Assembly: GCA_026874595.1 (NCBI GenBank)
Contig: CM049310.1
Coordinates: forward strand, 67,350,056-67,414,055
Length of the DNA stretch: 64,000 bases
Source: Sipunculus nudus
Taxonomy: Eukaryota > Annelida > Sipuncula > Golfingiida > Sipunculidae
Direction of reading: 5' to 3'
In this document: piece after piece, positions 12,106-23,805 of the stretch
How positions within the stretch are numbered: the first letter of the stretch is position 1
Layout: the number at the start of each line of letters is the position of its first letter
Translations under genes and position numbers: made by a program
The notes under the pieces: model-generated
Told to the model about the DNA's origin: nothing
Databases searched by the model: none
The model's input: the letters and a program-made list of their open reading frames with translations, nothing else

Positions 12106-12431
12106 TTGCATGATACGGGTTTTAAGTGGCAATTAAATCACACAACAGTTGAAATGTAAGGCTTGCTGAAAAGACTGTATTATAAATATAACATACTGGC
12201 ACATACTAGCTTCTTATGACTGTCAGTGGATTGTGTAATCTGACTTAGTTAATACATTTTGTGTAAGCTCTTAGTTCTGTTGTTTGACAAGGCCCACTGA
12301 CTTTTATGTAAGCTGCTCTATTGGCTCTGTTTACAGGTACCTCCAACTTCTTTAAGTGTATTTACACTGCACCTGAGAAAGCTAAGGATCCATATTTGCT
12401 GATTTGCCTACATGTACACTTTGCGTTTCAG

Positions 12432-12506
12432 AGCTTGGCAGTTTTCAATTTTAGTGAAGGTAACTGTGAAGCAAAATGGCATGGTCATACAAAGGAAGTA
12501 ACAAAG
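12432..12506 (+). CDS. WDR31: WDR31 coding exon 2 of those visible
   Basis: 25 codons, phase 0 at both ends, flanked by TTTCAG and GTAAGA. The peptide SLAVFNFSEGNCEAKWHGHT followed by KEVTK completes the first blade and begins the next. It aligns with human [20 protein letters not shown]/HEITK, including the GH that opens a WD repeat. The upstream intron is only 497 bp; the downstream one is 10.6 kb and full of mobile elements. Confidence 0.85.
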
Positions 12507-12758
12507 GTAAGACTCTTGTTTCCTGGCAGCATTCTGTGACAGGTAGATGCACAAAACATTCAACATACATGTGTGTTGCCAGTCTGGTCATCTTATGTAG
12601 ATAACAGGGTTAACATTTCAGTTTAGTTGGGGGGGGGGGGGGGACAAAAAAAGTTGGTATCCAATTAGGTATTAAAACAAGTATAAGATAATTGTGGTAT
12701 GATGGCACCTGATCATTAGCAACTGATAGGTTATCATCCCCATCAATTCATCATTGTA

Positions 12759-15733
12759 TCCGCCAAAATGAAGTTTTGAGTATACCGTAATGTCTACATC
12801 AGTTCGTATCCTTCATTAGTTCGCACACTATAAATTTCCTGAATCATATTTTTCTATATTACATATATGAATTCGTACACCAACATACTGTGCCGATATT
12901 CGCTATTGCCGGTGACCACCGGCGGTCCATATGAACAGTAATTGTAGCTATGATTAAAACGGCTTTGCATGCAGAGATGAATCAAATGTCTACGCTGTTC
13001 ACCTGATAACAACACATCTTTATGTCTTAGTGCGAGGAAGTAACATGATAATTTATCGGTACAATTTTATCAGATTTACGACTTCATGTATGTAAATAGG
13101 AAAAACTGTCGCTTAACTGATACCGATGGGCCATCTTTGCTTCAGACTTGTTACAGCATGAATGTGATTTGAACAATAGAACTCGAGGTAAAAACTGTCC
13201 TAATCGATAATATTTTGTTTACTTAATAATATAATAAGAAGGATTTGTAAGTGGGACAAAAATCACATTAGCTGATGATCATATACTAGTAATCCACTTG
13301 GGACAAACCTCGCACGGACCGCTGATCACAGGCATGACCTGGTGCTACAAGACATCAAAGGTTAAATGGAGATCGTCAGAGTGCTTTGAACCGCAGCTAC
13401 AAAGGATATACCGCTGTCTTCAAGGGTTTTATTTTGATAAATCCCGGTTATGTCCGTGAAATAATTTATTTTTTTTTCCCACTGTACAAATCTTATTAGA
13501 ATCTCCCAAATAAAAACTTCCGCGTAATTCGTTGGTTACAGTGGCCATTTGGTTAAAGGCGCGTGAACTGCTTTAGTGTGAACTATCTGCCCCTGGTTCA
13601 AACCTACCAATTTTTTCCCCCTTTTATGTTACTCCCCCGTCCCAGTTTAAAAATATGATAAACATATATTTTTTTTTCATTTATTTCTTTACACTGAAAT
13701 TACCAAATCGATAAAATAAACAATTTATTGAAATATATAAATAAATCTGCTGAGATTACATATTCACGGCTGCAATAAGTTCACTTGCCGCCAGGTGGCA
13801 AGCCTGAATAAATTTCATTAACGCCCTAAGAAAATCACCATTAACATTTTAATAGGGCGTATTCTGCAATCCATACAAATAATGTTTGTAAATGAATTTA
13901 ATGTTGCCATGAAGTATTACAAAACAATAGCCCATTTTCTTACCACTAAAGATGCTACGCACCGCTGTAGGCCGTGAGAGACCCCTGGCTAATGATGTTT
14001 TCCTTTCATGTCCAAACTGTGAAACACTTCGTTGCTTGTTTGTTTACCAATAATTTATTTGATGTGTAATATTAAGGTGATCAGTGACTTCTGTCAATTT
14101 TGTTTGCACCACAGCCGTGATCAAATAAATTTGTTAACATACTAATGAGGTACAAATTTAACAGTTTAGGGTAATGAATTACTGAAGTTCTATTGCCGGT
14201 AGCTGGATTTTTGACGATCTTTATGATCTTTTGTGCTGGTCTGTGGGTTACAAATGTTAAGTCTGTTACGGCCGGCAGTACAGGCCGTCCCGGTTACCCC
14301 CGACCGGCACGGCTAAAACCCTGTATATTATATATAAATATATAACACCGGTTTATAAAATGCTAGTTACGGGATAAACTGGATATCTTTTTCGTCACCA
14401 GCAGCGCTCACATATATTCCCGAACAAGTGTTAAATAATAATTAACATGGGGAGTTGCCGTACATCATCTATTATCGCCCATCGCCAGTTCTCAGGTGTC
14501 AAACGATCTTCTCTCCTGCAATATTCTAATTTTTCATATTTTACATATAATAATTCACACACTGAGAAAAATAATTATTTTTTCCTGTACGAATTCAAGT
14601 AGACATTACGGTAGTATGTTTTTGGCCGGGTTCCGACGCCGTCGCCGCGTTCGTTTCCGGAGAACTCCTCTAAGACTACTGGACCGATTTTTCCGAAACT
14701 TCTAACCAATTCGCATTGACCTCTGACCTTTCCTTCCTTGCCCAGTGTCCATTTGTGCGTCTGTTTCCACACATAAACCCCAATAACTCGGGAACTGTTT
14801 GACCAATCAGGAAAAAAATTTTATACAAATGTAGCTCTTGGAAAGCTTTATAACATACACAAAAAATGGTGGCGCCACCTGCAACCATGTTTGCACAGTG
14901 TCCATCTGTTCGTCTGCCTTGGGTTAAAATCACTCATATCTCTGCATTACTTGTTTGACTAATTCACCTGAAATTCGGCAGGCATATACATTCTGTATAG
15001 CTTTCTTGATTTTATGACAGGTGGCGCCACCTACATTCACATTCACACTGCATACATCCATGCTTATATCTCAGGACTTGTTTGACATATCTACCTGAAA
15101 ATTTGCATGTATAGATCTCACATAGTTCTTTATCATACAAAAAACTGGTGGTGCCACCTGCAACCATTTTTGCACAGTGTCCGTCTGTTTGTCTGCCGTG
15201 GGATAAAATCACTCATATCTAGGCAGTGGATTGACATATGTGCCTAAAATTTTGCAGGTTTATACATCCTGGACAGCTTTCTTGATTTTAAGACAGGTGG
15301 CGCCATCTACATTCTAGTTTACGCTGCAGACTTTCAAGCTCATATCTGGGGAACGGTTTGACCAATTTGGCCAAAATTTTGCATGTTTATAGATCTCACA
15401 TATCTCTTTTTCATACACAAAACTGGACAGGCAACCTGCAACCATTTTGCACAGCATCTGTCGGTTTGTCTGCCGTGGGATAAAATCACTTATATACAAG
15501 TAGTGGTTCGACTTATCTGCCTTAAATTTTGCATATGTATAAAACTTGGACAGCTTTCTGGATTTTGTGGTAGGTGGCACAACCTACATACACATTTTGG
15601 CTGCAGACATCCATGCTAATATGCAACCACCTCACTCTATTTCCCCTTGCCACTCAATCCATGCCTCGCTTCACCCGTTCCACTCAGATTTTGGCGGATA
15701 CACGTAGTCACTTGTCGACTTCCCGTATTATAG
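12759..15733 (+). mobile_element. Helitron-like family A copy 2, interrupted
   Basis: The element begins TCCGCCAAAATG after A and ends with GGCGGATACACGTAGTCACT, the hairpin and TATAG before T (the canonical CTAG is mutated). Between, 14612-15690 repeats the family A array (GGTGGCGCCACC about every 140 bp, CTGCAGACATCCATGC). Bases 12785-14611 are a foreign insertion. Subtracting it leaves about 1.15 kb, close to the complete copy at 30729-31983. Confidence 0.82.
12785..14611. mobile_element. TA-flanked TIR DNA transposon nested in family A copy 2
   Basis: Left end CCGTAATGTCTACATCAG; right end, read inward, CCGTAATGTCTACTTGAA. The match extends to about 25 bp (both continue TTCGTA). TA dinucleotides flank both ends (12783-12784 and 14612-14613). 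The copy at 30729 gives the uninterrupted sequence GTTTTGCAGATACTATGTT, proving insertion at TA. TA duplication plus simple TIRs suggests Tc1/mariner-like mobilisation. No transposase frame is visible in the 1.83 kb interior, so it is probably a non-autonomous derivative. Confidence 0.8.
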
Positions 15734-15799
15734 TTTCCATAATCATTCCATTCTTAACTTTTGATTGGCGGATCCAGAGGGGGGCACAGGAGGCACATA

Positions 15800-16880
15800 C
15801 CGTATTTATTCTAATTTGACGACCACTTAAAAATAATTAATTTTCTCAGAGGTCGAGATAATGGAGGATATTTGAAAATTATCTTCCTGCAGAATTTGCG
15901 GTGGTCGAGATTTTAGAGGCATGCGGTTTGATAATCTTCCGTAGAGACGCAGAGCCGCTCTGACACTCGAGCAGTCATAGGAATTGAGTGATAATTTGGT
16001 CGTTTATCAGTTTGTTTTGTTAGCTTAACAGTATTTCCTACAAACGGGCTTCCAACTGTCACATGAATTATACGGAGTCCGCAAATGATTAATCAAACTG
16101 AGCTCAATCACTTCACAAAATGATCACTACTTCGCGTATAGGTACGATCACTTGATATAGACGGCAACTCATGTAACTATCAGCTGTTTCAAGTTAACCC
16201 ACCAGGCGGCGATATCGGCTGAAAAGGGACAAGCAGCTGCACGGAAGTTGGAAGAAGACTTTATAAAAAATAACTGCCTATTATCAGATAACTTTTATTT
16301 GCATAATACTTAATAAATATCGGAAAGTAAAGGCGCGTTAATATATATACGACCGGAAATGGTCCTAGCTCGCGTGCCCTCGATCGGGCCCTGTTTGGTA
16401 TGTGTGGTCACCCATCCAAAAACTAACCGAGGTCGTTTAACTTAACTAATATGACAATTCCAACTGTGTCACAGTTGTTCCACCGCGGGTACCTTCCGCA
16501 TATTTAAATATTATTGCTAAAGATCCCACGTGAATTGCACACGAGGCACGTGCGTACCAAGAATGGTACACGAGTTTGCTTCGTCAAGGACACCCATTTT
16601 GATCTTGAACGCTTTATCTTGTTTATATATTATGAAAAACGCATCTTTGTATCTTCAAAAATTTTATTGGAAACAAGTTTGATGTGGATGCTCAATGTAA
16701 TAAGAATCTAGTCAGATACAAACTGGGGTGCCCGTTAGAGACGGAGGGATTTCACCTTAACATCGTCGACAGAAAACATCATCGGCAGTCGCGAAATTAG
16801 AGTCATTTTAGAAATTATGCTTTCAAAATATTTTATGGGGTCGAGAAATAAAAGGGATCGCCAAATTGGAATAAATATGG
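15800..16880. mobile_element. Second TA-flanked TIR DNA transposon
   Basis: Left end CCGTATTTATTCTAATTTGA; right end read inward CCATATTTATTCCAATTTGG. The TIRs are about 27 bp (continuing CGAYC), with TA at 15798-15799 and 16881-16882. The 1.08 kb interior has no recognisable transposase, only a small frame at 16514-16711 with no motif. It lies 66 bp from the end of the Helitron at 15733. Confidence 0.78.
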
Positions 16881-18589
16881 TATCCACCATTTAGCTTTAG
16901 TAATTTTATTTATTTGTTTATTTTTAATATTGTTTCTGTCTTTCATACTTAATATAGCCTTCCATCTACATCTAAATTTCACCATTGATTTAACCAGAGA
17001 TAATTAGCTAAGCTGACTGAAATTTTTATGCTTTTGATGGATTTTCACCAAACTCATCATAACTACTTACCACCATATTATCTCATCCAAATTTGATTAT
17101 CGGTAAAATACACACATATTTAATAAGGTCATGGGTCACTAGGCTACTTTGTGCTGTCGCCGCAATAACTCATGAAGTATGTGAAGGATTTTGATAAAAC
17201 TCAGCAGAAATGTTAAACATGAAACTCAATATATTTACCAATAGTTTTTTACCTCAATTAAATTTTCTGCAGATATCACACATATTTAATGGGGTCAGAG
17301 GTTTCCAGACTACTTTGTATTGTCATTATGATAGCTTCTTTGTGCTGTCGCTGCGATAACTTACAGAGAATATGAAGGATTTGGATTTTGATGAAACTCA
17401 TCAGAAATTTTAATCAATAAAATATCTTGCCTAAGTTTGATTTCAAGAAAAATCCACCCATATTTAATGAGATCTGAGGTCACTGCACTTTGGAGGCAAT
17501 GTGGTGACTCAACAAAAATCCTATGGATTTTCATGAAACTCATTATACATATTTACCAATAGAGTTTCTCACGTTAATTACCTTCTCATCAAAATTCAGG
17601 CACATTTATTGAGGTCAGAGGACACCAGATACACAATGGGCGTATTATGCACGTTTGTACTGCATAATTGATAGTAGTTATGGGCATCAACATAATATAC
17701 CTTGTGAAAAAACAGGAAAGATATCACATACTTAACATGATAACTGTTGAAGCTAGAGAACCTTTTTCAAGTATGTGGAACTGTATTAATCAGGATTTAA
17801 TTGTATGCCAACAATTAGATCAGTATTTTGCAATTTTATGAAGCTATATGCATATAAATTATAACTTTAAATCATTACCTGAAATTTTGCCCAACTTTAG
17901 CTAGGGCACATTTTTCTTGTAAGCACTGTTGATTTAATTTTCATATGATGGACAGATAAGCTTTTAGCTTTCATAATCTGAAATATGAAAAGCAGTTGAT
18001 AAAAAACGGTAGCTTGTTACAGATGTCTCTTTTATTGTGTGCAGTGCTAGAGTTGTCTTTTGCCATGACGGCATAGCCTGGCCCACGCGTGGGGTCTGAC
18101 ATGTACACAGCGGTCATGCTAGTCTGGGGCTTTCTTGCCTGGCTGAAGCTGACGTGTTAACCCTGACATGTAGAGTTCTAGAGGTTTCCTGTAACGCATG
18201 ATGTACTGTGTAATTGTATTGATTTAGTGTATTGTAATGTTAGGGTTATTTTAAAAATAAATTATAGTTATTTGTTAACAAAAAACCACTGACTTCTTTA
18301 TTCATTCCCCTAGAGATTTCACGCTGCCTAGTGTTACAGAATCTGTTTTTTTTTTATATCCAAGACATAGTTTATTTTCGTCACGCATACGTGATCTGTT
18401 GATATAAGGTTCCGTAATAAGCTTCTATTTAAGTTTTAGAAGCCCATGTTACATCAGGCATGATTTCTGTCTAGGTGTTGTTGCCATGCACCCTGCTGGA
18501 CCTGTTATGTAAGGTACTTGGGCAGCTGGCTGATTCTTGGTCAGGCTGCCTGAAGTGAGCACTACTAAGACCTGCTCCCCCCCACTTCC

Positions 18590-18650
18590 TCTGTCTGTCT
18601 GTCACCCTCTCTCTCTCTTTCTCTCACTCTCTCTCTCCACCCTACCCTTT
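18590..18650. repeat. CT-rich microsatellite
   Basis: TGTCTGTCTGTC followed by CTCTCTCTCTTTCTCTC and related pyrimidine-only sequence. Confidence 0.85.
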
Positions 18651-18656
18651 CCAATA

Positions 18657-19282
18657 GACAGGTTGTGTATAGATCTCACATAGCCCTTCGTCATAGGCAA
18701 AACTGGTGAAGCCACCTGCAACCACTTTAAATTTTAACATCTGTTCAGATGCCTTGGGATAAAATCACTCATATCTCAGAAGTGGTTTGACTTATCCACC
18801 TGAAATTTTGCAGGTTTATACAACCTGGGCAATTTTCTCGATTTTATGACAGACGGCACCACCTACATTAACGTTTAAGCTGCAGACATCCAAGATCATA
18901 TCTCAGGAACCGTTTGACCGATTGGGCCAAAATTTTGCATGTGTATAAATCTCACAAACCACATCATATGCAAAACTGGTGAAGCCACCTGCAACCAATT
19001 ATGCACAGCGTCCATCTGTTCATCTGCCTTGGGATAAAATCACTCTCAGCAGTGGTTTGACTTATCCACCTGAAATTCTGCAGGTTTATACAACCTGGGC
19101 AATTTTCTCGATTTTATGACAGACGGCACCACCTACATTAACGTTTAAGCTGCAGACATCCATGCTAATATGCAACATACCTCATTCTTTTCCCCTTGCC
19201 ACTTAATCCATGCCTCACTTCACTTGTCCCACTCTGATTTCTGTGGATACACATAGTCGCTTGTCCACTACCCATATTCTGG
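18657..19282 (+). mobile_element. Helitron-like family A copy 3, 5' truncated
   Basis: Two and a half array units are followed by the family 3' end: GATTTCTGTGGATACACATA, a degenerate hairpin, and CTGG (a CTRR end) before T. The 5' TCCGCC end is missing. Two adjacent units are near-identical (18772-18895 and 19031-19160), so this array expanded recently. Confidence 0.75.
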
Positions 19283-19432
19283 TTTTAAAATGTCCTAGTC
19301 TGAAACTTGCAGGTCGGAAACGTCCATTTTGCTGAAATCATAATGACTAAGGTAGATATGCAGGACTTAAGAGGAGCAATATTAAATTTGAAAAATAAAC
19401 CTCCATTCATACTCCTAAACTTTGCACAGTTT

Positions 19433-19456
19433 CCCATTAGGCCTGTAGGCCTTGTT
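19433..19456 (+). mobile_element. 3' tail of family F element
   Basis: CCATTAGGCCTGTAGGCC followed by TTGTT matches the ends at 40313-40336 and 47933-47956. Only the last 30-35 bp are shared. Confidence 0.55.
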
Positions 19457-20769
19457 TATTTATTACAAATAAACGTTTCAGGTCTTGCTTCATCTTCAGT
19501 CAGTCAGTCATGCTCTACATATTTTAAATTTATAGTTTTTAATTAAATTATAAAAAAATGTGATGAAATATTAGAGTTTGATAAGTTCTAATTGACACAA
19601 TTTAAAGTTTAATAATGGCATTAAGAAGACACTTAGAGTCATTAACAATCCTGTTTTTTATGTGTAGAATCAATGCAAGTGTTCTGCAATATATATCTGA
19701 AGTATATAGCTGTTATTTGTCTTATAAATGATGTATTAAACCATGATAGGAGGTACTTTAAGCCATGATTGTTTTGAAATTTGCATATTGAAATGTTTAA
19801 CCTGTTTTCAGAATTATTAATAACATGAACACATTTTTTTTGTTAGTAAATGTATCCTTTCATATAACTTTTTAGACACAATTTTTTTTTTCTTATTGTT
19901 TTATTAAATTGTTTATAATTTTCATGTAATACACAGTAAAATATATACTTATCAGATTTAGTTTATGTTTATTTGAAAATGGAAATTTTTTATTTTTTAC
20001 AGCATTTTATTTCAGTTAATATTTGAAATGTTTATTATTGTACTTCTGCTACTTTCTTTCTTATTCTATAATTGACAGTTATTCATACTTTCCCCATGGT
20101 TTTTTTTTTTGCACATATTACTGTCACATGGCTTAAATAATGATACTTCTAGAAATATTTAATCATAGGAGGCTCCTGCATCTTTGATAAAGACTATAAA
20201 AGTGCTCAGTATTAGTTGTTCAAACATTTAAATGTTTATCACCTGTAAGCATCTATTTCATCTCAGCTTTTCAAATGATGATATATATATTTAAAAAAAA
20301 AGTATTTTTTTGTATTTGCTTAAATTTTCCAAAATTCAGTTGAGCGATGTAACCCATGGTTCCCTTGTTTATAATGTAAATGTTTCAGGGATTCATATAT
20401 ATTGCAATTGCCACTAAATATTTATGGACACAGCGTTCAGTTATTTTTATAGCATTCTATTTGTAAGATCTCATAATCATTACATGCAATGTATTAAATT
20501 TTTTTTTATGCTGTTGAGTGAGGTATAATGAGTTTAATAAAACTTATTTGGAGTTCATGAATTTCAGATTTTAGATATATTTAGGATTTAAATACCCTTT
20601 CTTCGTAGATTTTCCTTCACAAATGCCACCATTTAAGGTCACAAAAGAGACTGAACATATGGCCTTGTTATTTTTTGTATAAATCATTCGACGCTCTCTT
20701 TTCATGATGAGCAAAGTACATAACAAATCACACACTTGAGGCAGTTGTGCCCCCTTTATAGCAAAATCC

Positions 20770-20975
20770 TGGATCTGCCACTGCTGTTATGTTCACTCCA
20801 GTCACTACTCAAGTCATCGCCACCAGTCACCACTCCTGTCACTACTAAAGTCACAACTCCAGTCATCACTCCAGTCACAGGGATGAGGGCTTCATTTCAG
20901 CCAGGTCAATATTTGAACTCACAACTACCTAGCTTTGAGTTTTGTGCTCTACCCCTGGACCACAGAAGCCAGTTT
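20770..20975 (-). mobile_element. tRNA-derived SINE-like fragment with short-repeat tail
   Basis: On the minus strand, TGGTCCAGGGGTAGAGCAC (about 20963-20945) looks like a tRNA A box. GAGTTCAAATATTG (about 20920) is a B box at about the expected distance. A (TGACTGGAGT)n-type tail runs to 20770. Anticodon and acceptor stems are not preserved, so this is a SINE or tRNA pseudogene, not a working tRNA. Confidence 0.55.
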
Positions 20976-21065
20976 AAATCTACAGATTTATGTTTTCAAA
21001 ATGTCATAAATTTTTAGAGGGCGCTTCTTAAAAATTGCCCCATCACATATGGGAGACATATATCT

Positions 21066-22900
21066 GTTGTTTTTTTTTTTTGGCTCTGCAAAACAAAGCC
21101 ATTCTATTAGTTTTAGTACCAGCTTATTGGTGGATAAATTTGTAATAGTATAGTACTCCTGATACATTTTAGATTTACTGTTCTCTTTTAGACCTTGGAA
21201 GTCATTGTAATATGCAAATTAAGGCCACCATTAATAAAAACTCTACTATTTCAATATCTCAAGAACTAACCAAGATAAAAGGCCAAAGACTATATGTCTA
21301 GACCTAGGTTTTCATTGTCAAGGATTAATAAAATAGCATTTAAAAAAAGGATTTAGATTGTATTTTAATTTTAAATTTTTGTAAGATACAAATGCTCCTG
21401 CCATTGTGCCAGTTACCAAAAAAAATCAATTTTTTCCAATATCTCTGAAACTGAAATGTCTAGGCCAAGGATTTCATGATCAACAATTAACAATAAAGCA
21501 TAAATACAACTGTTTGGATAATATTTTAATTTTAACTTTCGTAATTTGCTAATTAGAGCTGCCATTTACAAAAAGTCATCTGTTTTTAATACGTCAGAAG
21601 CTAAAGTGATACAATTGTAATTGGTCAAACAATGTCACCCCTGATTTTCTTGGTCAGAGATAATTATTGAAGCATTAAAACAACAGTGTGGATTATTTTT
21701 TAATTCAAACTTTTTGTAATAGGAAAATTATTGCTGCCATCAAAAAAAAAGTCAAAGTTCTGTTTCTAATACCACAGAACTAACAATGATAAATGTTCAC
21801 ATCATGTCACCTAGGATTTTATGGTCAGTGTTTAATACTAAAGCATAGCAGCAATAGGGTGGATTACATTTTAATTTTCAGTATTTGTCATACTGTATGC
21901 AAATTTAGCCGCCATGGATAAAAATTGTGGGGTTTTCCCCATTATCTCAAGAATTACTGATAATGGCAACTGGTCAAACAAAATGATAAGACCTAGATTT
22001 TCATGGCCAAAGATTAATAGAATATCAACAACAGTATGGAATAAATTTTGTTTTCATCTTTTGTTATAATTATATGCTGTGGATAAAAATTGGATTTTTC
22101 CAATATCTCAGGTTGAAATCGTTGACTGTTTTAAATTTTTGGAATTTTTATTTCTCCTGATTTGAAGTGGGCCGAAAAATGTTAATTACTGCGTAAAGAA
22201 GGCACAACAACATTTATTCTTTCTAAGGAACCTAAAAAATTTTGGGCTCAGTCAACCGATTTTATTAAAGTTTTATCAGGCGGTAATTCAGGGAGTGCTG
22301 ACGCTGTCAGTCACTGTATGGGGAGGCAGTATCACAGGCATTGGGGTTCCTTTACCCACAGTTGACTCCATATTTCAAACACGATTGTTGAAGAAAGCAA
22401 ACAACATTATAGAAGACTTTAGTCATCCGGCACACTTTCTATAGTCATCCGGGGCACTATTTGTTTAAAAAAAATGAAATTGGGTTTCGCTATAAGTTGC
22501 TATCAGGCAATTCCAAAAGAATTCAAACTAGCACTTACGCGTCAGCCGTTTGGGAATTAAATATATCACTTGCAGCACAATAATCTAGTCAAACATTCTT
22601 AGTCATATGTCTTTTTTCTATACACAATTTTATTTTATTATTTCTTGTTTAATAATATGTTTGTTTAAGCAAGCCAGTCAAGCCAAATACTATTGTATGT
22701 GATGATTTTATTACATATATATAGCAATTAACTATATCTTATCTTATCAAGAACTGACCATGAATTTATGCAAGAACTAACTAAACATTATATCTAGACC
22801 CAGGTTTTCATGGTCAAAGATTATAATAAAACTATATAAATAAGAAGTTGTATTTCATTTATATTTTTCATATGTTATTTCGGATGAAAAATGTTTTCTT
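21066..22900. repeat. Diverged approximately 175-bp tandem array
   Basis: The phrase 'gaCCTAGRTTTTCATGGTCAAAGATTAATA...GCA' recurs at about 21299, 21460, 21636, 21808, 21990 and 22796. It alternates with 'CCAATATCTCAAGAACTRACC'. Spacing is 160-180 bp. The array is interrupted at about 22100-22740 by LINE sequence and then resumes. Confidence 0.75.
22193..22560 (+). pseudogene. LINE reverse transcriptase C-terminal fragment
   Basis: The + frame reads KKAQQHLFFLRNLKNFGLSQ, then LLKFYQAVIQGVLTLSVTVW, RLLKKANNIIEDFSHPAH and a stop. After a short duplication (AGTCATCCGG twice, 22423-22456) the same motif restarts as HPGHYLFKKNEIGFRY ... YASAVWELN. The order 'AQQRLyFLRkLk..., FY...ES.Lt...tvWyG, KkAnnII, hP.H.lf, FvP.Ai.lLN' is typical of the last 120 residues of L2/CR1-like LINE ORF2 proteins. 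It is 5' truncated, as LINE copies usually are, and carries at least one stop. The exact clade is not resolved. Confidence 0.75.
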
Positions 22901-23148
22901 CAGTGTTTCAAGTGTAAAACTGATGGTTTTTGACCTAGTATAAACGGGCATATTATACATATAAAACCTGCTCATTAATTGCAGTATGTAATATTTCTTA
23001 GTTGGGAAGTGGGACTTTGGCTAAACATCTTGAACTCTCTTTGTAAATTCCATTTTAGATCACTGTGACCTGTATTTATGTAATATGGCTGTAACTAGTA
23101 TGTCAGATTCAGTTTAGCTTAACAACAACCTTTTTTTCTGTTTTTCAG

Positions 23149-23290
23149 GTGGACTTTGGATCAAGATTGGATTTATATTTCAGTGCATCCCGAGATAAAC
23201 AAGTACGTTTGTGGCAGATGGGAAAAAGAGACCCAAGTCTGGTTATAAATGCACATGATCTAGTGGTAACTGGACTATCAGTCAATACAG
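23149..23290 (+). CDS. WDR31: WDR31 coding exon 3 of those visible
   Basis: 142 nt, entering in phase 0 and leaving in phase 1, between TTTTTCAG and GTAGAG. The peptide contains YFSASRDKQVRLWQM, a clear WD-repeat strand with the SRD turn, then AHDLVVTGLSVN, matching human FFSASRDRMVMMWDL and GHAMVVTGLAVS. This exon closes blade two and opens blade three. An open frame runs past the donor to 23421, but similarity stops at the splice site and the next exon joins in phase. Confidence 0.92.
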
Positions 23291-23805
23291 GTAGAGTGCC
23301 ATATTACAGTAAAACTGTCCAGAATTCTTCTGTTGTTTGTAAAATTGAAACAGAGGTCAGACATGAACAATACTTCTCCACATATGCCTGCATGTTCAGT
23401 GGATTGCTGAATTTATTGTGAAAATGAAATTGGCACAATTTAAGATTTCATGCATATACACATTACAACATTTTTGTTAGAATGTCAACATGCACCTGTT
23501 TTAAATCAGGGCTGCATTAAAATAAAAGGAAACCCCACAGTAACCCTCGGAGAATTCCATGCAAGGTTTACCCAAAACCATTATATAGGGAAGGGTTTAG
23601 CCATTTACATGTTGTACAAAATAAAAATGGTGGCCGGTACTAATTAACATAATCCACACAGACACAAACATGACTGCGTCCAGGTATTTAAACTATATTT
23701 AAACATTTATTTTACTGTTTAATGTGTATCAGTACATTTTTAGTTGAGTACTATATATATATATATATAGTATTTACATCTATAAATGGGACGTTATGCA
23801 TTTTT

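Larger units (their letters stand above)
17004..20369 (+). mobile_element. TTGTT-ended Helitron/Helentron-like element, family G copy
   Basis: It starts TTAGCTAAGCTGACTGA and ends CAGTTGAGCGATGTAACCCA followed by TGGTTCCCTTGTT. The start (AGCTNAGCTGA) and the subterminal end (CAGYTGAGC) are inverted copies. Other copies show a clean hairpin GTGACCCATGGGTCAC just before TTGTT. Interior blocks such as AAATTTTGCCCAACTTTRGC (17885) and GCACTGTTGATTTAATTTTC (17925) are shared with the copies at 48167 and 53928. The family A fragment at 18657-19282 and a family F tail at 19433-19456 lie inside. Helentron assignment is by architecture only. Confidence 0.6.

Noticed and set aside
12321-12431. Upstream extension of the exon at 12432
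   Set aside because: The frame is open from 12321, but WDR31 similarity begins right after TTTCAG and the preceding exon ends on a codon boundary.
20885-20975. Possible tRNA gene on the minus strand
   Set aside because: A and B boxes are recognisable, but the acceptor stem and anticodon arm do not pair and a repetitive tail follows; listed as SINE-like instead.
23291-23421. Extension of the WDR31 exon past its donor
   Set aside because: The open frame continues, but similarity to WDR31 stops exactly at GT, and the next exon joins in the required phase.
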